Assembly: GCF_000330505.1 (NCBI RefSeq)
Contig: NW_004191814.1
Coordinates: 97,695 to 161,694 of the forward strand
Direction of reading: 5' to 3'
Source of the DNA: Entamoeba invadens IP1
Taxonomy: Eukaryota; Evosea; Mastigamoebida; Endamoebidae
DNA: 64,000 nt
A program made the translations under genes and the position numbers. Positions within the stretch are counted from its first letter, which is position 1. Every line of letters starts with the position of its first letter. Of this stretch, positions 9,606 through 18,796 are shown one piece after another. The notes below the pieces were generated by a model. The model ran no database searches. It was not told where the DNA came from and saw nothing but the letters and a program-made list of their open reading frames with translations.

Positions 9606-10349
9606 TTACAGAAAGAACGGGACGTGCTTGTTCAAAGCCTCGTCCTTTGCCAAGAAGGCGAATATGAAAGGGTTATTGCGCTCGAGCACAACTCGCTTTT
9701 TGTTCTCGCACAACGTGTTGAGGTAGTCGTTGATTTCTTTCCCAAGTTCTCCAATTTTTGTCGCACCCATGACAAAATTCCCGTTATAAAAAATAGCATC
9801 GAGCCGCTCTAATTGGAACGTTTTGTTCGATTTTTTCGACAATGTGGAGTTGAAAAAGAAGTTGTGTTCGCGAAGAATATCAAGCATGTAGTTATTCACA
9901 AAAACTGATGAACTTTTTGCAAACCTCCTTTTCATCGTTTTTTCTTTTGGTCGCTTGTGCTCTGTCCGTTTAGTGAGTTGCGCCGTGAGTTCTTCTGCTT
10001 TCTTCCTGATGTTGATATGCTCGCCTTCGATCACAATTGAACATATTTTGGGAGATGTCTCCGTCACCAAAGACGCTTTGCTTGCAGGCTCCAGCTCAAT
10101 GGAGTAAAACTGATTCACGAGTGCAACAACAACACCCTGTTGATATGAGAAATAGTTTTTAAGCTCCTTTTCTCGGGTGTTGTTCTGTTTGGGATCTTTG
10201 CTCATTGCAAATTCCATTTCGAGTGCTTTTTGCAAAGGAGGTTCGGTTTCCAGGGCAAACGAATTTTTATAAGAAAAGATGGCTCTTCCTCGTTTTTTGT
10301 TCGTGGGTTTTGTAGAAAAGTGCACTGAATGTGCACCAACGCGATTCAT
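9606..10349 (-). CDS. Hypothetical protein, 247 residues
   Basis: I do not recognise this protein. From the ATG at 10349 the frame gives 247 residues. The N-terminus is basic (FSTKPTNKKRGRAIFSYKNSF), the middle is mixed (VVVALVNQFYSIELEP) with a basic linker (EHKRPKEKTMKRRFAKSS), and the C-terminus looks globular (LDAIFYNGNFVMGATKIGELGKEINDYLNTL). The frame stays open for about 15 codons upstream of the ATG. A partly overlapping minus-strand frame (10599-10267) in another phase could be a 5' exon, but I found no GTTTGT junction joining them. No signal peptide or membrane segment is visible. It could be a degenerate gene. Confidence 0.5.
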   Translation of the reverse strand: MNRVGAHSVHFSTKPTNKKRGRAIFSYKNSFALETEPPLQKALEMEFAMSKDPKQNNTREKELKNYFSYQQGVVVALVNQFYSIELEPASKASLVTETSPKICSIVIEGEHINIRKKAEELTAQLTKRTEHKRPKEKTMKRRFAKSSSVFVNNYMLDILREHNFFFNSTLSKKSNKTFQLERLDAIFYNGNFVMGATKIGELGKEINDYLNTLCENKKRVVLERNNPFIFAFLAKDEALNKHVPFFL

Positions 10350-10450
10350 TATGGACGAACTTCGTTTCCCGTTTTTGACGTTTTTTTTGCTGGAAATTAC
10401 TCACATTTTCTTTTAAATGAGTGGTCTTGCCAAAGCAATGTGCTATTCCA

Positions 10451-10516
10451 ATTTGCCGTTTTATTGAGGAAAATAAGACCGAATTTTGCAAAAGTAAGCC
10501 GGTCGAAGCAAATACG
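10451..10516. repeat. Dispersed 66-base repeat, copy 1
   Basis: Matches 14231-14296 at about 56 of 66 positions by eye. On the plus strand both copies can be read in one open phase (ICRFIEENKTEFCKSK here, ICRFIDENKTSICQSK there), which suggests they are relics of the same coding sequence. Confidence 0.65.
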
Positions 10517-11023
10517 TATTCGTGTGGTCTAGTCCTGTTTATTCTCTTGGGGAATGCCACTTTTTCCTCTTTATCTTTTCTTGATATTATTTTTGTCAAG
10601 ACAAATAGGTTATTGGTAAAAGTTATTGACCAGAATAGTTTGCTCTTTGTTTACCACATCAAATTGCTTTTTGAAAAATCTGCAATTTGGATAAAAAGTA
10701 TCTGAAATGAAAACTTATTCTAAATATATACACTCCACGTGGGTGCTTATAATCTAATAAGATTTTCTAAATATTCATCAACATTGTTATGGCCAGAAAA
10801 TATAGTTTTAAATTGTTCTCATCTCATTTTGTTGGGTTAGGTTTATTTATGCTGTCGATTAAAAACGAGGAAATGAGGCACCAATCGGACAACATCAAGA
10901 GACGTCCCCAATTTTCTTCGAACTTCACTTCCAGATTTTTTGTTTCTATTTCACAAACTGTTATTAATTGGGGTGAAAAGAAATGGTACATTTATAGCTA
11001 TAATAGTAAAAATTAACCATACA

Positions 11024-11076
11024 AAAAGTGCTGTTACTTTTAGTCTTTTAAAATATCGAAAAGTAACAGCACTTTT
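11024..11076. repeat. Perfect 18-base inverted repeat
   Basis: AAAAGTGCTGTTACTTTT (11024-11041) is followed after 17 bases by its exact reverse complement (11059-11076). It is not next to a gene end that would explain it as a terminator. It may be a transposon relic or a cruciform/hairpin RNA. Confidence 0.7.
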
Positions 11077-11861
11077 CTATATCGAAAAATGCTGTTTCAA
11101 AAATTAAAGAAAACCACAGGTCGGGCTAATATTGGTTGCCGTTTTTCTATTTGAATTACAACTGAACTATGCAAAAGCAAACTATTTTGTGGAATACGCT
11201 CAATCCAAAGAAAAAAGCGTGTGTTTTAAAAAAACTTTGCAAAGTCAAATCAAGTGTTTTAAAAGCACGACAAGCCAGGTCACTGCAAATGTTTTAAGTT
11301 TGTTATTGAAACAGACGTTGCTTTATCAATGCTCATTTTGCGAACAAACAACATGTAAACTTGTAATATGACTTGTCTCCCATCCCCAGTCTTTTGATTT
11401 TGCGACCGTTTTTTAAGATCCAACAAAAAAGAATTGATTGTCTCAACGTCAGACTTGTGTCTTTTTTGCCTTTGGTTCTAAATTATATTCAATAGAAAAC
11501 GAACCTTCAGTGTTTTTGTTTTATGAAGTTTATTATTCTGATTAATTTCAAGGAAAGTAAACAGTTTTAAAAATAAAGCAACACTTATCCAGAAAACAAC
11601 AATAAACAACTGATTATCAAACTATACATTATAATATATCATTTTAGAGGTGAGTCACTCAATGAAAAATCTTGAAAAAGACAGACGAAAGTTCTTTTTC
11701 ATTTTGTTTTGTTTTTTATTATATACAATAGTAAAATAAACTATTCAGCATCATTACTATGGAAAGATTACACAATTAATGGAAATAAGAAAAGGCCTCC
11801 ATAGGAGGTTGACATCAAAAGAAGCAACAGAAAAGCCCAAGAACTTCGAGAAAAACAGAAC

Positions 11862-12434
11862 ATGCAGTCCAAAACGAACGCCGTGCCTTCTAAAAACGAA
11901 GAGAGAACTCCCGACGAAAAGTTGAGCAGTCTGTTCAAATGGACTCGGAAGAGTGAATACGACATTTTATACGACTCAGACGAGATGCCGTACGACAGAA
12001 CGCACTTCCAGAGAGTCATTTATGGAAGACAAAATGTGATGGGGATTATCATCACGGACAAAGGAGAAGTTTTTGGCAGTTTCCACCCGAAGACTTTACC
12101 CCAAGAAGAACAAGAAAGTGATTGGGTCAATGATAACAACTACTTTGTATTCAAAATCAACGACGAGATGTGTAAATTCAAAAAGAGTGAGAAGATGAAC
12201 ACGGAGTGGAGCCTTTATCTTTGTAACGAGAACGACTATTCAGCAAACAACTTCTATTGTGTACTTTCTGCTTTTGGTCTGAGCTGTCCGCTCAACGATG
12301 AAAGGAGTGGAATGATCAGGAGAGGATTTTCTGGGTGTTACACGTATGATGACATGCTAGTCCGTGGCGATTATGATAACTTCCATAACATCTTTTTCAA
12401 GCCTTCTCGGCTCATTCTAATCCAGTGGTACTGA
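11862..12434 (+). CDS. TLDc-domain protein
   Basis: Frame of 190 residues from the first ATG of the phase. TLDc hallmarks are: a short N-terminal helix region with LFKWTRKSEYDILYDSDEMPY, the strand pair VMGIIITDKGEVFGSFHP, NDNNYFVFKINDEMCKFK, WSLYLCNENDYSANNF, and the closing strand PSRLILIQWY. TLDc domains occur in proteins guarding against oxidative damage and in regulators of the V-ATPase; Entamoeba has many small ones of unknown role. It has the same fold as two other genes here (26798-27583, 50592-51128), but sequence similarity to them is low. The open phase continues without an ATG for about 20 codons upstream, so a 5' exon is possible. Confidence 0.72.
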   Translation: MQSKTNAVPSKNEERTPDEKLSSLFKWTRKSEYDILYDSDEMPYDRTHFQRVIYGRQNVMGIIITDKGEVFGSFHPKTLPQEEQESDWVNDNNYFVFKINDEMCKFKKSEKMNTEWSLYLCNENDYSANNFYCVLSAFGLSCPLNDERSGMIRRGFSGCYTYDDMLVRGDYDNFHNIFFKPSRLILIQWY

Positions 12435-12591
12435 CAAAGTGTAGTGCTTTTCCATACTGTTTTTAATTTAGTAAGTTGTTGTCTTTCTATTTTGTAATTT
12501 GAAGGAGTTAGAACAGAAAAGGAAAGAACATAAACAGACATTCAACAAAAAACAATAAATTGAAGTGGAAATGCCAAAATCACATAAAGCG

Positions 12592-13110
12592 TTATAGGTT
12601 CTGCCCAAGCCAGGTAAACGCTTCGGTGATTCCAGTGTTATTTTTGGCAGACACCATATGGAGGGCATGCTTCTCTGCAAGTGCATTGACTCCAAGTTCT
12701 TTTTCAAGTTGTTCCTTTGTCAAGCAATTAATAACGTCAGACTTATTGCCAAGGACTAACACAGTGCATTTCTCAAGAAGCTTGTTTTTGCACATTTTGT
12801 TCAAAATGTCCCTTGACTCCTCCACCCGCTCATTGTCTGAGGCATCTACTACAAAGACAACTGCCTTTGCATCTTCATAGTAGTGTCTCCAAAGCGGTCG
12901 GATTTTGCTCTGCCCGCCAAGATCCATCACTGAAAACGAAACACCACCCACCTTGACACTTTCGACGTTGATCCCGATTGTGGGAATGGTTGTGACTAGT
13001 TCCTTGAGCTTCAGCTGGTACAAGATGGTGGTCTTCCCTGCGCCATCGAGCCCAACCATGATGATGTTCGCCTCTTTCTGTCCAAACAGCCGCGATAACA
13101 GACTGCCCAT
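12592..13110 (-). CDS. ARF-family small GTPase
   Basis: Complete 172-residue GTPase. It starts MGSLLSRLF, with Gly2 suited to N-myristoylation and an amphipathic helix. P-loop GLDGAGKTT, switch I PTIGINVE, switch [18 protein letters not shown] with the catalytic Gln, guanine motif GNKSD (usually NKQD), and C-terminal helix ending in WLGQNL. ARF GTPases recruit coats and effectors to Golgi and endosomal membranes. The NKSD and MDLGGQ variants lean toward an ARF-like (ARL) member rather than ARF1. Confidence 0.93.
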   Translation of the reverse strand: MGSLLSRLFGQKEANIIMVGLDGAGKTTILYQLKLKELVTTIPTIGINVESVKVGGVSFSVMDLGGQSKIRPLWRHYYEDAKAVVFVVDASDNERVEESRDILNKMCKNKLLEKCTVLVLGNKSDVINCLTKEQLEKELGVNALAEKHALHMVSAKNNTGITEAFTWLGQNL

Positions 13111-14511
13111 TTCTAATCGTGAATGTATGCACTAAGTTACTCAGTTCACTTATACAACCCCAATTGCAGTCCACCAATTGATTTTAGCATTTCAAGGCAT
13201 TTTTGAATAGGTGGGAAATGATTGGTGTCGGTCACTTCATTATTATTAATTGTTAATCGAATTTTTATTGGGGTGGTAATATTCATTTGTCTTTGCCGGG
13301 TTGATAGTGAAAACCTCAATTTCTGTTACGGTCAAAGTGCGAAAAAATGAGAATTTTATAGAACCTTTGATGGGATAATCGGGATTCCATGTTTTTTCAA
13401 CTTAATTGGCCCGTTTTAAGTCGACAAAATGGGAACTTTTGTTACATTTCGATTGGCTGATTTTGTATTGATAAGAACACCATTTCAGCATATTTGCCTT
13501 AATGAACTTGGTTATTAGTTTCTATGCTCTGTTTTTGGACGTCAAACATAACTAAATTTACAGGAACACATCTATCTAAGTATAATTAGCAAAACAATAA
13601 GTCTTTCGTTTATACAAAAGGGTGTTTTTTTACTCGTTTTCGGGAAGAATGAATGTTTTTACGGATTGAAACTATTTCTTGACAAAAAACAGACCCAAAA
13701 TATTTGTTGTTTACTATTTTTGTTAAAATATTATAGTTTTGATATAATAAACTAAATTGATATATCCATTTTAAACAGTCATAAAAAATCTTAAAATAAA
13801 TGCAAAACTTTTATTTGGTGAAAACTTAACACCAAATGTTTTTTGTTATAATTTCAAACTTAAAAAATAAAAAAACGAAAAAACTCAATATGTTTTAGTC
13901 AACAATTCACAGTGATTAACATACAAATATCATTGTTTTAAGAATCATTCAAAAAATTCAAAATATATTTTACTAATTATAATCTTTTATTATAAATTTA
14001 CTATTATAATATTGTAATTTTACCAGTAATTATGACTTAACTACAGTTAAAAAATCTATCAAATGTCTATTTGGTAATCTAAAACTCCATACTAATTGAA
14101 GTTTAAAAAGTCTAAAAACCAAGTGTTTTTCATAATATATTATAATATAATAATATATAAAAAACATTTTGTCTAGAAACAAATCTAAAAAACCAAACAT
14201 CACCTCAAATTACAGCAATCTACTATTTTAATTTGCCGTTTTATTGATGAAAATAAAACCTCAATTTGCCAAAGTAAGATAATCGAAGCAAATACGACTT
14301 ATAACTATGTTATTTATATATATTTTACTAGATGTGTTTTATGTGTGTTTTGAAACATTTACTTTGGTTATATAATTATATCAAACACGACTTTAGTTGA
14401 TATAATATATATAATTGATCGTTTTGATATTTGATATATAATAAGTCGTTGATATAATGACTTTTGAACAAGTTGGATCACACAACTCTATGACAAACAA
14501 AAACAAAACAG
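13111..14511. other. Long AT-rich intergenic region
   Basis: No gene found in 1.4 kb. It contains only copy 2 of the dispersed repeat at 14231-14296 and AT-rich simple sequence around 14120-14160 and 14310-14450. Confidence 0.5.
14231..14296. repeat. Dispersed 66-base repeat, copy 2
   Basis: Partner of 10451-10516. The shared reading phase is broken soon after the repeat, so this copy is dead if it was ever coding. Confidence 0.65.
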
Positions 14512-16342
14512 TCAAGAAAAATTCACACGTATATCGTCAAAATTTTTTTGGATCATCCACAGTGTTGTCGAGATGAGCACTGGGTGCATCAGTTTTAGAG
14601 AAGACAGCACAAGTATAAAACCTTCCATATCACACCCGTACACCTCTTGGAATGATCTGATCCACTCCAAGTTCACATCCAAATCGACGTCTCCATACTC
14701 CACTGATTTCACAAAGATGTCTCCTCTCATTCCAAGCTCTTCCGACAATTTCAATAATACCATTTTTTGTCTGTGCAAGTCGAGTTTAAAAAATCCGACC
14801 AGTCTTTGTTGTAAGTATGTCGATAGTTTTGATGATCTGATGATGGAATCGTATGATCCTTCTGGGGCAAAGGCTTGTCGAATTCTCCTTAATGAGACAT
14901 CCAGTCTCAGTGTGGAGAACATCCACCGTGTAATTTCTACTGCTCTTTGGTCAAAATGCATTGGAAGTGAAAGTTTGTTACATATCTGAACTGTCCTTTG
15001 TGCGGGGTCTATAACACAGAAAGGGAACGGGAAATACACATACTGTTCTGGTGTAAGCTCTGGTGTGAACACGACTGAAAAGAGTGACGACGGTGTTTCG
15101 AGGACGATAGGATAAAACATAATAGGATAGAAGTGTCCAGCAAAGACTGGGGTATCAAACGGTTCGAAGAGGTGCATGAATGCACTTGCACACAGTCCGC
15201 TACTCGTCAAACAAATAGTTGTGTATGTCTGAACGTGTGCTGAAATTGCACTTGCGATGAATGCGGTGTTATCTTTGAACTGCTTCGATTTTGGTGACTT
15301 TGCAATGAACTGCTCGATATTCACAAGTTCGGGTTTCGGGAATGAAAGTGTCAGGAACGTTTTTTCGAGCGAGTCGACGAGATTTGCGATGGATTCTGTC
15401 AAGTAGTTGAGTGCGTTTTGTGACGAAAAGTGCAAGACATAGAATCTATAAATAAGTAAGTTGAGAGAGTCATAGAGGGTCTCGAAGAAAAAGTGATTTT
15501 TTGTAAGTGAAGTCGAGATGATTGGAAAGTTCATTGATAATGTCATGACAAGTGACGCGTTGTATCCGTCGACTTTTTCCACAAAGAATGGGAAGTGTAC
15601 AATAAATATCACATCCTCATACTCTTCGTTTTGAATGACTGATCTGCCGCATACAAAAAGAAGGCGATTTGGGATGAAAGAAGTCATGAATTTTGTTTTG
15701 TCGTTATGGACTGACTCGGTGAATGGAATATGCCTGAAGTATTGATTCATTGCAAATTTTGTTAATTCACATGTTGTGTGCTTGTTTGGTGTTTTACTCT
15801 CGAAAACAACGTCAACCTTTTTACGAGGTTGGTCAGGAAGAGTAGTGATGACAATCCTTGATACAAATGTTGACGTTATCGTTGTTGAATTTCCTTTCGA
15901 TGAGTCTGTCTACACCAATACAACATGCCTATCGCCGTTTTCATTCCAAAAATAATGTCTGACAAACAAATTTTCTTTCATAAATCGGGCATTTTTATAA
16001 TAAAAACGACAAGGTAGGCAACTGAATTGAATAATACAAAGACAAACGATACTTCCATTCCACATTGAAAACATCTTTCTTTAGTGTCAATGCTTTAGTA
16101 AAGTTATACCATATAAGTCCCCAATGTTGGTAAATGTCGGTACACAGAAATTTTGTTTTTTTGTTTTTCTTTGCTGGAACGGTTCGACGTTTTTGGTACT
16201 CTTTTGCACTTTGTAGAGTGCAAGACGAAACAGAGGTGTTTGTGTTAAACGAAACCCAGTCCGATGAGCTCATATTAACACACTGGTGTATGTCAATTTT
16301 GTTTTCTTTTTTCATCAAATAACACCCATTCTCTGTAATCAA
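14512..16342 (-). CDS. C9orf72-like DENN-module protein
   Basis: The main exon's ATG at 15750 opens 412 residues. Matches to C9orf72, in order: AFIASAISAHVQTYTTICLTSS (about 163-184; family FLLNAISSHLQT...SS), YVYFPFPFCVID (about 235), and near the C-terminus YGDVDLDVNLEWIRSFQEVY (family NLKIDLDLTAEGDLNIIMAL). DENN modules regulate Rab/ARF GTPases; C9orf72 acts with SMCR8 in autophagy and lysosome control. The phase is open for 53 codons upstream of 15750 up to a TAG at 15912-15910, so the true 5' end lies further out. One model that keeps frame is exon 1 16342-16048, a 142-base intron 16047-15906 (GTTTGT...ACAG) and exon 2 from 15905. I hold the family call at about 0.7 and the 5' exon at about 0.35. 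Confidence 0.65.
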
Positions 16343-17278
16343 ACCGTTTCGTTGTTTTTTATAATACGAAATAACTTATTTTACTATTGCGTACTGTTAA
16401 AAAAACAATGGTTTATTTAATAGTAAAGTATTATTATAGTATTCCACCAGTTCCACAAAGGTTGTTGAATTTGTTGTTGGTCTTTTTTTGACTTTGTCAT
16501 ACATGAAAGTTGGAGTATGACAATATCCAAAGTTGAACATATAAAACTTGGTCACTGACAAGAGATATGTTGATACAAAAAGTGATTTTCATAATCCCAT
16601 TCAAAAACAAAGTATTTCATTTTACAAAGAGAAGAGTAAAATGATGAACAAGTTTATTTTTTCAACAAATCATATTAATTGTTGAGCAAATCTCACCCCA
16701 ACCACTTCATGTTTAAAATTTCGATGTAGAATCCAGATATTTAAAAGTAAACAAGAAGCAAATACAATCAATTCCCTATATTATTTACCTTATGCACTTA
16801 ATTATCGTACAAAGAAAAAACAAAAAAGAAATAAGAAATAAAAATGTTTTTGAAAAAGGATGTAAACCCTAATTATGGTATTTTACAGGGAATATCGCCG
16901 ATTTGAAAAATACACTTCAATAGTCGAGTAAAGTACTTGAAAAACAAACTTAAATAAAGATAGAACGAGAGAATCGGCAAACCAAATAAAAGTGGATACT
17001 TGAAATCGTTAAATTTCCCGTCACTTTGGGACTTGACACCAAAAGCAAACTTGAAATGAAAGTCGACTCCTGTAAAGCTGTTTTTTGAAAAGAATAAAAA
17101 TAACCGCTCAAAACTTGAAAAAAGGGACAACACCGACGGTTTCAAAAATAGTAACAACAGACGTGTTGGCAACAGAGTTAGAAAAAGTACTTCAAACTCC
17201 AATTTGAAATAAGAGATTAAGCCAAAAATAAGAGGCGACAAAGAAAAGGCGAACTCGAAAAGGTGATACAAAGCAAAG
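16343..17278. other. Intergenic region
   Basis: No gene recognised. The minus-strand frame over 16873-17352 is a shadow of the A-rich leader and the acidic start of the next gene. This should hold the divergent promoters of the flanking genes. Confidence 0.5.
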
Positions 17279-18712
17279 ATGGCAGAGGAAGAGTATGAGG
17301 AAGAATACGAATATGAAGAAGTCGAAGAAGACGAGGAAGAGGAGGAAGACAAAAACGACGAAGACTATGAGTTGGAGGAGATTGAAGTTGAGCAAGACGC
17401 CGAAGAGCGTAAGGCCGAAATCATGAGAGCCTCTGAACTGAAAGAGAAGGAACTTGAAGACATGTTGAATGCCGAGTTGTTAGCCCTTCAAAACCAGGAT
17501 GCCATCGAAAAGGAAAAACGCGACAGGCGTCGTAAAGAAATTGAATCAATCCGGGAGGCTCGTGAAGCCGCTGAAAAGGCTGAGTATGCCAAGATTGAGC
17601 AAGAAGAGAGAGAACAAGCCGAGAGAAGAAAGAAATTCATGGAAGACAGAAAGGCTGAAATAGCAGCCAAAAAGGAGATGGACGAGCAAAAGCGTATTGC
17701 CGAGTTTGAAAAAATTGAACAGGAAGAAAGAGAGCAAGCTGAGAGAATTAAAAGAGCTGTCAGCGAACGTAAGGATGAACTCAGAAGGAAAAAAGAAGAA
17801 GAAGAACGTAAGATCCAAGAAGATTTCGAGAAACAACAACAAGAAGAACGTGACCAGGCCGAGAGAATGAAAAGATCTATTTCTGAAAGACGTCAAGCCA
17901 TGCTTAAAAAGAAAGAAGAAGAAGAACGCAAGGCACAAGAACAATACGAGAAGGAAGAAAGAGAACTTCTTGAACGTAAGGAGAAGATGAAACAAGCCAG
18001 AGAAGAGCAAAAGAGAATTAAACAACAAAAAGAAGAGGAGAAGCGTAAAAAAGAGCAAGAGCAATATGAACGTGAGGCACTTGAAGAGAAAAATAGAAAG
18101 GAGTCGATCAGTAAAGCTATTTCAGACTCAAAAATGAAAAGACAACAAGAAGAAGAGGAACGAATTGCTTTCTTCAACAGAGTCATGCAGGCAAATCCAA
18201 ATGCCGACCAAGAAAAGATCCAGGCTCTTTACCAAAGCTACAAAGAGAAGAAGGACGCCATCGAAAAGGCAAAAGCTGACGCTACAAAGATTTCTGGGAC
18301 AAAGAAGGTTAAGAAGGTGAAAAAAGTCAAGAAAGTCAAAAAGGCGACGTCGGAAGTAGCTGAGGAGAACGGTGCCGAAGGGTCCAACAAGAAGGTCAAA
18401 AAAGTGAAAAAGGTGAAGAAAGTTAAGAAGGTCAAAAAAGTTAAGACGGAAGCCGTTGAAGAGTCTGTTCAGCCAGCACAACCAGAAGAAAAGAAGGAAG
18501 AACCAAAAGCTGAAGAGCCAAAAGTCGAAGAAAACAAAGAAGAGAAAAAGCTCACGAGAGAGGAACAAGAGAAAATAATCAAAGAAAAACAAGAAGCCCT
18601 TGCTAAAAGAAAAGCAGAAGCTGAGAAGAAGAGAGCTGAAAGAGCAGCTGAACTTGAAAGACGTAAAAAAGAGCTTGAAGAAAAGAAAGCCAAACTTGCC
18701 GAGGGAAAATAA
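17279..18712 (+). CDS. Acidic/coiled-coil protein with Lys-Val-Lys repeats
   Basis: Frame of 477 residues. Residues 1-45 are extremely acidic (EEEYEEEYEYEEVEEDEE). Residues 60-310 form an E/K/R/Q-rich helix built of roughly 37-residue repeats around IEQEEREQAERxKK and SERxxxLxxKKEEEERK. Residues 340-390 hold two tracts of KVKK units, about four then six copies, separated by ATSEVAEENGAEGSN. The C-terminus returns to E/K/R helix (EELEEKKAKLAEGK). It has no membrane segment and no enzyme motif. Its composition recalls the lysine/glutamate-rich proteins known in Entamoeba, but I cannot claim orthology. The function is unknown; it is probably structural or scaffold. The start is the first ATG and no intron is needed. 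Confidence 0.8.
   Translation: MAEEEYEEEYEYEEVEEDEEEEEDKNDEDYELEEIEVEQDAEERKAEIMRASELKEKELEDMLNAELLALQNQDAIEKEKRDRRRKEIESIREAREAAEKAEYAKIEQEEREQAERRKKFMEDRKAEIAAKKEMDEQKRIAEFEKIEQEEREQAERIKRAVSERKDELRRKKEEEERKIQEDFEKQQQEERDQAERMKRSISERRQAMLKKKEEEERKAQEQYEKEERELLERKEKMKQAREEQKRIKQQKEEEKRKKEQEQYEREALEEKNRKESISKAISDSKMKRQQEEEERIAFFNRVMQANPNADQEKIQALYQSYKEKKDAIEKAKADATKISGTKKVKKVKKVKKVKKATSEVAEENGAEGSNKKVKKVKKVKKVKKVKKVKTEAVEESVQPAQPEEKKEEPKAEEPKVEENKEEKKLTREEQEKIIKEKQEALAKRKAEAEKKRAERAAELERRKKELEEKKAKLAEGK
18301..18447 (+). repeat. In-gene Lys-Val-Lys codon repeats
   Basis: Two tandem arrays of a 9-base unit (AAG-GTC/GTT/GTG-AAG/AAA, coding KVK) at about 18304-18345 and 18390-18450. Codons vary between units, so the array is old or selected at protein level rather than a fresh DNA slippage product. 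Confidence 0.7.
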
Positions 18713-18796
18713 ATCGTTCATTCCTATGTTTTAACCGTTTTCTTCATTTTTTTATCATTTTATTGGAATTTGGATGAAAGAACTCGTAAATTTATA

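Larger units (their letters stand above)
10350..11861. other. Long gene-poor stretch with repeats
   Basis: Contains a 66-base dispersed repeat (10451-10516) and a long perfect hairpin (11024-11076), listed separately. Short frames at 10789-11016 and 11132-11371 have no recognisable family and look incidental. The 5' part may hold an upstream exon of the minus-strand hypothetical gene. Confidence 0.4.

Noticed and set aside
10789..11371. Short plus-strand frames in the gene-poor stretch
   Set aside because: No recognisable domain, awkward composition, and one lacks a proper ATG.
16873..17352. Hydrophobic 159-residue minus-strand frame
   Set aside because: It overlaps the acidic start of the 17279 gene; its Ser and Phe runs are the complement of GAA/GAG-rich DNA.
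17546..18721. Minus-strand Phe/Leu-rich frames opposite the KVK-repeat gene
   Set aside because: Shadows of the Lys/Glu-rich coding strand.
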